From: Glandiceps talaboti
Taxonomy: Eukaryota; Hemichordata; Enteropneusta; Spengelidae
DNA length: 64,000 nt
NCBI RefSeq assembly: GCF_964340395.1
Contig: NC_135556.1
Coordinates: 27,433,829 to 27,497,828 of the forward strand
Reading direction: 5' to 3'
Part shown: one piece after another, positions 52,246 to 62,842 of the stretch
How the letters are laid out: every line of letters begins with the position of its first letter
Position numbering within the stretch: the first letter of the stretch is position 1
Program-made: the position numbers and the translations under genes
Notes under the pieces: generated by a model
Database searches by the model: none
What the model was told of the DNA's origin: nothing
The model's input: the letters and a program-made list of their open reading frames with translations, nothing else

Positions 52246-55200
52246 TTTAGTTTTACTCACCGTTAATGCTAATTCATCATCCAATATGGATAACTTTACA
52301 ATATATGGATTCACTGACTGTAATACAAAATATGCCACAATGTCATCAAACTTCTAACATTCAAAACATTACACTATTTACTTTTCTGCCACTTTTTTTC
52401 CTGTCTTTTTACAGTTCGGTCCTGAGTGCAAAGTTCATTTTATTATGTTGTAAATGTGGTGAATGGAAAGTTTTAAGTAATATATGATTCTCCTGACATG
52501 TTAAGGCATCAGTAATTGACATAAACAGTTGATGGCTGCTGTTTCCATTTGGTTATCTATTGTGGTTCAGTCATAAACACACAACAAATAAGCATTTACA
52601 CTGAATATCAACTTTAACTGTCTGGAAACTCTGGAGAACAAATTACACAACATGAGGTGTGCAACCATTTGCCTCAATGTACATGCGTATTGTTTATCTC
52701 ATGAATACACTTTGTACGAATCTCATTGCCACAGCTGCCTTGAATTTCTTATTTTATGTATACTATAGACTACACATTGCGATGATGTGTGTACTTATTC
52801 TTATATAGCAATACCCCAAAATATAGTACCTAGACTATACATTGCAATGGTGTGTGTACTTATTCTCACCAATACCCAAACCTAACTATCATCACAGAAA
52901 ATAGTCATTCAAACGCTATCTATGCTTACCTCATACTTCCTATAGTTGACTAATATTGTAAGCAACAACATGGCGTCATAGCCATGATTTTGACGGGCCA
53001 CTGGATTGGCTAAAATCTGAAAAAACAATATACATGTAGTGGATACTTATATCATGCAAGATACACAGAGTGAAAATAAATGAACTGAGCACTCAAATAA
53101 TGGAAGCATGTGATTAAACAGTGTGTTCTAAATATAACACTGTTGGGCCATGTTCCCTTTTCTTTGCATTCTCTCACATTGTTTTCTCTATTTAATCTAT
53201 TTAGTTTTAGGCAACAGTCCTAAGATCTGGGGTTTACACAAAAAGACCTAGAAGTCCTGACTGACTCCTGTGATTTCAAATGAATTAAAACTAAACTATT
53301 ATTCATATGAACTAACTGAATTTCAACTACTGGAAGAAGTGTTGTGAAAACGACAAAACAGTAAATATTATGTCAAAATGATAATAATTCTATTTGATAT
53401 CACTTACCTGAACAATAGATTCAAAAACACTATTTAGCATAATATATTCCAATATTGTGTTCTGACTGACATTATCTGTCACCTGTAATAAGTAAACAAA
53501 CATGACACATCGTATTCATTTCATTTCATATACTCATTACAACTCATTAGCTAATAATCAAAAGGAGCACTAACAACAATGACTCTTTCAGTCTCTAGCT
53601 TACAATACATACATACATAAATATATACATAGTCAAACAAATGTCAATTTCCTTCCTGCAGACTTATGAGAAACACTTTCAACAATGTGTACAAAACTAC
53701 TTTTTTTTTTTACAGCTGTGAACTTCCTAGACAGCCTTGATTGCTTGATTATACATGTATATACCATCTTCAGACTTCTGCCTACAGATCAATTCAATAG
53801 TTTACTACTCTACAAAATGTGCCGAAGTGACTGCATTTGTCCAATGTGTAGGGCTGTGTTTATATCTGTGTGTGTGTGTGTGTGTGTGTGCATGTGCAAG
53901 TCTCCAAACAGTAAAATTTAGTTTATATTGTTTGATGACTCACATTCCTAATACACTTTCTTCTTTCTTTATAGATAATGTCCAACCTTTTGAAAGGTTC
54001 AGTATCTCTGATGTGTTCATGATTAATACAAATTTTACACCAGTTCAAATTCACCACCTTGATTAAAAAAATGGTGCTATCGTTTATACATTTGAACAGT
54101 GACGTTAAAGTGAATATTATGGATGTATCAATATGAATACATCTTCATTGCCCCCCCCCCCCCCCAAACCCAGCTCCTCACACCTCCCTGCTCCTCAACC
54201 CTTCCCCTTCCTAAACAGAATGAAATCTTATCTAACAATGTTATGATAGATGTGAGGATGCAATATGTAAATATATTGAGGCAGCGTTGGCTGTGAACAT
54301 TTCTTTGATGAAATCAGCCATACTTACAGTTACTAGGATCAGAAGTAATTTGAAACTGAGGTTCTTAAGACTGACAGCAGCATCACCAACAATTAGTTGA
54401 TTGACATTTTCTATCAGCGCCTGAAGATAAAGTGTACAGTAATATGATAAATCAATCACTTATGTTTAATATCATATCAACTGCCCACTGTTGTTGTAAA
54501 TTATGCCAAAATACTTTAAATTAGACTGCATTATGGTAATCGTTGTAGAATCAGAGAAAGGGTAGATTTTTTTTACAATGATCTACATGTACTATTGTTC
54601 CTATTCAGTGCCATAGAACATTAAGTCATATTGGATTTTGACACTATACAAATTCTTTTGATCGATTTAGGAACACTGAAAGGGTCAATTCTATTGTAGG
54701 CATGAAGTTGTGGAAGCAATGGACACTTAGGACATCACTTGTCTTGTAGGGGTAAAGCAAGGGACACTTATGGAGTTATGTGTAGGAGTGAAGCAATGGA
54801 CACTAAGAGAGTCACTTGTATTGTGGGGGGGGGGAAGTTACAGAACCAATGGACACTTAGGACATCAATTGTAGTATGGGGTGGAGAAAAGGACACTTAT
54901 ACCTTAAGGGGTCACTTGTATAATTGTAGGGGTGAAGCAATGGGCACCAAGGGAGTCACTTGTATTGTAGGGGGGGGGGGAGTTGTATTGCAATGGGGGT
55001 CACTTGTAGGCAATAACACTATGAAATATAGGACACTGTGGGGTCACTTTTAAATGACGGCCACTATGGAGTCGCCATAAACCTATGGAATTGATGAATA
55101 CTTTGAGGGTTACTTGTAGGATATGAATCTGTTGCATCACACACTCTGAGGAGGTCACATGTAAGTATACCAGAAACACAGATGTGATTAATGACATTGA

Positions 55201-57250
55201 ACGATTGATGTGCAGATTGATTTCATACTCTACATGTAAAATTTCATTATCTAATGGTAAAACCATGCAATTAAGTAGTATGCCCTACTACCAGCTGTTT
55301 TAATGACAAAGAATTAACTAAGAATATTACACTTAAATGTAAAAAAGCAACGTGTGTTTTGAAGCTATGGATTTTGCTAGCATTTGGGTAGAAACAGAAA
55401 CAGGATTAAGACTCTGTCTAACTTAAAGTTGATTTTTATCATTACCCAGGGATACACTTTTTCAGTATTTCCACCAACAAGATTGGCCAGAGCTTTGTTT
55501 CCATCCCTGCTTGTCTGTCTTTTCATTTGTTAGCAGGGTATCTCAAACAATTATGGATGGATTTAGATGAAATTTTATGGAAAGTATATGTAGCCTATGA
55601 AACAAGGACCAATAGATAAGATTTTGTGAATACTTAAACTGGATTTAGTGCATTACTAGCATTAGCAATTGCGCTACAACCCTTGAGGACACCCTTTATA
55701 TGTTTGCAAAGCTACGCACCACACACTGAGTGTCATCTAGTTGGTCACCTGTTTTACCTTGTTTATTGCAACCCCACAACCGAATTTTGCATTCATTTAA
55801 TATAAGAAACATGGTAAGTATATGCTGAGAATGTGCATTTCAACAGACGAGCACAGTAGGAAGAAAGTGAACACTTTTCATCCGTGTACTAACTATTATA
55901 CAGGCAGACAGACAGCCACCTTACCTGCATCTGAGATTCTGCAACGTCAAATCCAACTAAAATGTTGATAATGTCAAATCCATGGTCTGATAAACTTTTA
56001 CGATACACACCTCGAATTAAAGCACATAATGTCTGAGGGCATAAAAGAAAAGGGGAAGATATGGAAATTAATGTATTCTTCTAACATCTAATTGTGTTAA
56101 GAAAAAAACATGCAGTATGTTACTATTATTTCACTATACTTACCAAAACAAAACCAGAGATGAACTGAAAATGCTCCCATTCAGATATATATCCTTTATT
56201 GCAAAAGTTCATCAAATATGCAAATTAGCAATTAATTGACTCAATACCATCATATCTTTGCTCGGTCAATATATTTAGCAAGTTTCGTCAATTTTGGTGC
56301 AGTCTTTCTTGGTATAGGCCCTAATTGCCAAAGTTCGCTAATTATGCAAATGAGCAATTAATTGACTGCACTAAATTTCATCAAGAACTATCATACGTCT
56401 GTATGGTCAATATCTGTAGCAAGTTTCATCAAATTTGATAAAGCCCTTCTGGTTGCATAACCTGAGTTACAAACATTCATTAATTATGCAAATTAGCTCT
56501 TAATTAACTTATCACAAGTTAGTGATTTTTAGTGCTTTAATATCTTTGTATGATCCTTAGATGTAGCAAGTTTCATTGCATTTATTGCAGCCGTTCTGCA
56601 TGTACTGGTATAGCCCCATTTATAAAATCATTAATTATGCAAATTGGCATTAATTATGAAATCCACTCTCATCTAATCAGTGCTAAGTTACAGCCTGAAA
56701 TGCCACATAGTAAATTGCAGAACATTTCCTTCAGGACTTTTTGAGATATCAGTGGAACAAAATTTCTGCACAGACACACAGACAGACAAGACACTGCCAC
56801 GACATCAGCTCCCATACAAGAGCTAAAAATTGTTACAAGATACAAATGTATTGTATGAATTCAGAAGCCTATTTGACAATCATATTTGTCATGTCTAGTT
56901 GTTTCTCTGTTAAACTCACTGTAATTTCACTGGCTTTACTATACTATAAATACTTTTACACTGACTTGGATTAAATAGCTTTAGCTGTGAGTTTAGACAA
57001 TGTCCCTGTAAATCACTTTTATGATGTACTCTCTATGCTTACATTACAGTAACAATACAATGACAAAGCTGGCACAGAGTTCGCTAGCACTGTCACAGTG
57101 AGTAGTTAGTCTTGTGTAATCATTGAGAGTACATTGTAAGAGTGGATATTTTCTAAACACATAGGTACATCTACAAGATTTCAAATCAATGTAGAATAAT
57201 AATAATTCAGCAAAGGCAGTGGACTGACTGAGTAAGTCTGTCGGGCCCTA

Positions 57251-57281
<31 letters not shown>

Positions 57282-60200
57282 GCCCCCCTTCATCATGATG
57301 TTCACATTACATACCTGTAGAGCATTGACCACTCTGATTGGATAATCTTCTTTGAGAGTCAAGGTGCAATGATAAAATAGCAGGTTAATATTATCCTATG
57401 TTATTTGAAAAAAAAAGAATAATGAAAAATTATTAATGATCAAAACAGTGTAAATGCAGATTAGGCCTCAAAAAAATATTGTGTGGTTCCAATTACACAC
57501 AATTTTAGAATAGGTGGGGGTAGGTAGATTTTTAATTATTTTTTATTTATTCATTTTTTTCATGTGTAAGTGTCTAGTTTAGGTAGTTATGTTTTCTATT
57601 GTTTTCCATAAGGTCTATGTGTTATTGGTTTCTTACCATCAGATGTACAGCCATTACAGATTGGAAGGTCTATATCCTCTTTTTTAGTTTTCGCATCCAC
57701 TATTTCTCGTGACACTTCACAATATTCATGAATTTATTTTTTTCTCGAACACATAAAAAAAGTTCAGGTCCAGCAGTGAAAAACTAGGCGGGGTCGGGTA
57801 ACCGAAACCAAATTTTGTTTTTTAGCAAGAACCATACATTGACAAGTCTTTGTAGAAGACAGCGCCCTAGTGTAGTTTACTTGTGTGTGACTAAAATGAA
57901 CACCATTAAGTGCATGTGATATGCAAGAAATGAACTGATTTTGTTAAGTGACACTGAGGGTCAAGGTCACAGGTCAATTTCTTAATAAAAAGCTCACATC
58001 TAATCATGCAGAGGTAGGCATTTGAATGAAGTCTCTATGTAATATAATTTTAAGTTATTGATTTTTAGCAACAAAATGGCCGCCATTCAGTAACAAGGGG
58101 ATCTAGTGGTCGAAATAGCACCGGTATTATTTTTTGCAACATAAAGGAGCATGCGAAATAATGCCGGTCTGTCAGTCAGAGACTGACAATTTTTCAGAAT
58201 TACAACAACTTGTTGGTCCTTATGACCAATTGGAATTTGGAGTAAATAATAACAATATCACCTACATGAAACTAACATGTCAAGTGTCAGAGCTAGCTCA
58301 CTAGTATTGTTGTCAATGTTGTTATCAAGCAAACATATGGCAAAGCATACAGTATGTACTTTATGTTAGAAATCACATGAATGGTTAAATTTCTCTAATT
58401 ATTTTTGTCTTGACTAATCAGAACATCTTAGACATTCAGACTCATTTTACACAGCTCATGCCAAAATCACTGTGAAGTTTACTGTTCGAAGTATGCAAAA
58501 CTTTAAACGTGTATGAGACAGTTCCCCGTTGTATTTGTAAGTATGTGGCGATATTTAGAAGGTGGCCATGAGCCTTGGCAGAAGAAGACGAAACAGACAG
58601 CAAGAAAGATGCCAATGGCAGAAAGAATACGACAACAACAGAAGGTGACTGTTTCAAGTTGCTTGGCAGATAGCTGCAATTATTATAGTATTTTGAAGGG
58701 GTTTTTCTTCTGTTTTTGTTCCAATGTTTAACTGGAAGCAAATGCTAAAATTCCTGCTGGGCAAACTTAGATAGACGAGAACACACTGGAAATGTTAGCG
58801 AGATGTCAGTGTACTACCCGTTTCAAAATGCATTGCTACTTTTGCCAATTTCGACAGGATACCTCTGAACATTTTTTAGGTCTTGAAGGCTCTGTAATTA
58901 ATGTTGGGAAAATGTCCGATTTTTTGACAGGTAAGGCATAATTTAGCAGAAAAATCCACCCAACTTGCTTATTCCAATCTGCTTCACGTCTGTCTATTTG
59001 CATTGACATTAGTAAGCTGCAAAAATGTTCAATATATTCAAAACAATAACAGTCTAAAGTTTTTAATGATCGACAATACCTAGATGACTACAAAAAGCCA
59101 GAAATGAATTTTAAAAATTGACATATTAAAAAAAATAATGATCAGAGTAGGAACAAATCAGGGAGGTTGAAAACAACCTGAATTTTGGATCTAGGACCCC
59201 AAACGCAGCTTAAGCAACTCTATCACCAGTGTTTTACTCTGCATCATTTCTAGAAATTAAAGTCTGAGAAGTCAGTAAATCTATTACAATATTTAATTTA
59301 GTATTTTCTTTTTCATTGGGAACTTACCTTTAATTCAAGGAGTTTATCAGGTGTTAATCTTTCAAGTTCTGTCTCAATATATTGCACATTTGCCTGCAAT
59401 GTGGAAAGGAATATTGTTAGATTGCTTAGCTAAAAGTTACATTTCAATAATGAATAGACAGTTTTTAAACCATTAACAGTAACTCCAATTCCTCAAAAGT
59501 CACTGTCATACAAGAAAACTTACATATGGGACATATGCGCATTACTTTGTTTTTTGATATATGCAAATTTGACTTTTTGACTTTATGCAGCAAATATTGA
59601 TTTTTACTAATGCGCATATGTCCCATATGATATGTCACTTTTGTACTGGGTTTGAAATTAATTGGATATTGCATGTCTAAGAAATGATGTATTACTGTAT
59701 GCATGGATGGACGGATGGATGAACGGATGGACGTACCCCCATTGTAATAGTCCCCCCTCCGTGGAGGGGGGATGGATGACGACTAATAATAACATTAAAT
59801 GAGCATATATTATACTACTTTTGATTGATTTATTGGGTTGTCGGGGATATACCAATCCAATGGGATTTCTCCTTCTTTGTGCAGACACCATAGGGGGATT
59901 TATATTACAATATGCATGACTAAGATATTTCACATTAAATTGGTATTATACTCTGGTACATTTAATATGTAACTCAAATGGATTATAACACCATACACTG
60001 TTGGCTGAATCTGTAACACTGACATGCTGAATTCAAAACAAGTTATTGGAGTCACAGATTGCACCATTAGACATGTTATCCAGAATGAGTGACAGTTTGC
60101 AGTGGCATCGTAGATTCAGCCACTGCCAGTAGACATGTTATAGAGAGAGAGAGAATACAAATGTAGTGGAGTCATAGATTCAGGCAGTAGACAGGCTATA

Positions 60201-62792
60201 TAGTGGTGTGTAGTGGAGTCACAGATTCAGCCAGCAGACAGGTTATACTAGTGAAAGAGTGTAGTGGAATCATAGATTCAGTCAGTAGACAGGCTATAGC
60301 GGATGAGTGTAGTGGAGTCACAGATTCAGTCAGTAGACAGGCTATAGTGAATGAGTGTAGTGGAGTCACAGATTCAGTCAGTAGACAGGCTATAGTGAAT
60401 GAGTGTAGTGGAGTCACAGATTCAGTCAGTAGACAGGCTATAGTGGATGAGTGTAGTTGAGTCACAGATTCAGTCAGTAGACAGGCTATAGTGAATGAGT
60501 GTAGTGGAGTTACAGATTTAGTCAGTAGACAGGCTATAGTGATGAGTGTAGTGGAGGTACAGATTCAGTCAGTAGACATGTTTATATAGAGAAAAGTGTA
60601 GTGGATTCACAGATTTGGTCAGTAGACAGGCTTTATATATTTATTACTTACATACCTCTATAAACTTGGTGTAATAATATTCATATTTCTATGAAGTGTG
60701 GCATACCTTAAGCAAGAAAAATTCCTCCCAGAAATTAGCATTATTCCTTGATGGATCTTCTCCCTGATAATGCCAACAAAATCACATATGTAATGTATCA
60801 TACACTGTCAACTTTCTGAACAACAGACTATTCAGTGGAAGGGGAAATGATACAATCAAAATACGTACATGAAAAGTAACTGGTAACATGTAGAGCAAGA
60901 TTATCGATTTGTGTACAGTGCCACAAAAAGCAACAGTTTGATCATCTTTGCTGAGGAAAACATAAATTTTTGTCTGATGAAATTTTTTGCTGTATATTGT
61001 ATGCTTGAGTTACTCAAGGGATGTAGAAGTAAATGTACATTGTATAACCCAATTTTGTTTTTGTCACATTATTTTGAACAACTTGTTTCCAAAGCATTAA
61101 AGCACACTTTCATTTTATTTCCCATCATCAGACTTTTTAGTTCTTTCTATTTCAGCAAAGTTTATGACATTTCCAATTTTAGCAAAATGGGAAAGCCAGT
61201 GTAGGAAATAATTTACAAATGTATTTGTAAAGGAATTTTCAATCAATGAATGTTGAGGAACAATAACAAATAGTTTAGTGATAAAGTGCAAATTAGTGGT
61301 AAGCTCATATTATTTATAATCCATGTCTGTGTTAGAATTCTCTCTCATTGTTGATTTACTGAATTCATTTGTGTGGAGGACAAGGTGTCCAAAATTGTTT
61401 TTCTGCTAATCTCTATGTGGTAATATATAACTTCACAGCTGATGTCCGGAGTCTAAAAATAACCATGCATTATACAGCAATCATAATTACAAAATATCAA
61501 TTGTGTCATTATGACAAAATACATCATCTCTGCAATCTAGTTTGTCTAGTGGCAACTGCTAATGGAGGAATAAAGCCATATTTGTAATCATTTTCAAATT
61601 TTTTTTTTCATCATCATCTGAAAAGGTACTATGGAGCAACTGGAATATTTCAATCAATGGAGAAATAATGTGATTTTTGTAATCATTTTTAGAATGTGAG
61701 CTTTATAATCTCATCTCAAAATGGCAACTCAATAAACAAGTCTTTGTACAAGACACAGACCCTCAAATACTTTACTTCTATGTGATTGAATGGAGACATG
61801 ATTTAAAAGAAATTGGTGGAAACAAATAAATACTATAAAGTGTCTGATAATGCAGGAAAGTTCAATGCCTCAAAAGAAAGTATAAACCCAGGCAATATGG
61901 GAGTACATAGTCTCTATGCTTTAACATATTTGAGTTAAGTGGTAAATCATGATTGTTCATTAAAAATATTGCAAATGGCGTTGCAGCACAACTGTACAGT
62001 TTTACAAATGTTTATTCACATGGTGAGCCATGCTAGGTATAGGTGTTCATTTGCTGAATGGCTATCCAATTGCCTATCCAACCCTGTTGTTATCATTGCA
62101 ATATATGTGATCATTTGGCTGTTGCCATGGGTGTGGTCATGGTTGCTAAGGATATATGCATACATTTTTTGAATGTTTACTCAATTGCTTACCAGATGAT
62201 GTTATATGACCAAAATATACTGGCATTTGGTTGTTGCTAAGGGCATGGTCATGGTTGCTAGGGCTAATTGTGTCAAAATAATCTGAAGACAGTCTGCAGA
62301 ATAACACTTCTAGAAACATCTCACCAAGTTTCAGTCTCATTGACCGAGTACTTTTTGAGATATAAATTTTTGACCAAATTTCACATTTTTACCCCTAATT
62401 TGCATATCACTCATGAGATCATTATATGCTTCATCTCTACACCCCCAGATATATCTCCATTAAATTTCAGCCCAATCCACTGACTAGTTTTGGAATTACA
62501 GATTTTTGACCAAAAAGAAACATTTTTAGCCATATTTGCATATTACTGATGAAATCATGTCATGAACAAATCTTAATTCACATCCCCAGAGAACATTCCC
62601 ACCAAATTTCAGGCCAATTTACCTATCAGTTTTGGAGATTAAGTTTTTTGACCAAAAATCACATTTTTTGACCCAAAATGCACATCTTTAATGCAATAAT
62701 TTTCATTTGAACAATTTGTCATCTACATGCCCTAAGTAATGTCCCTACCAAATACCAAGCCAATCGGTTTGACGGTTTTTGACTTTAAGTTG

Positions 62793-62842
<50 letters not shown>

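Noticed and set aside
54739-55053. 104-codon Gly-rich frame
   Set aside because: Lies wholly in a degenerate G-rich tandem repeat within an ARMH3 intron.
60196-60465. Repeat protein gene on either strand
   Set aside because: Product of a 48-bp tandem array; both strands are open equally and there is no flanking gene structure.
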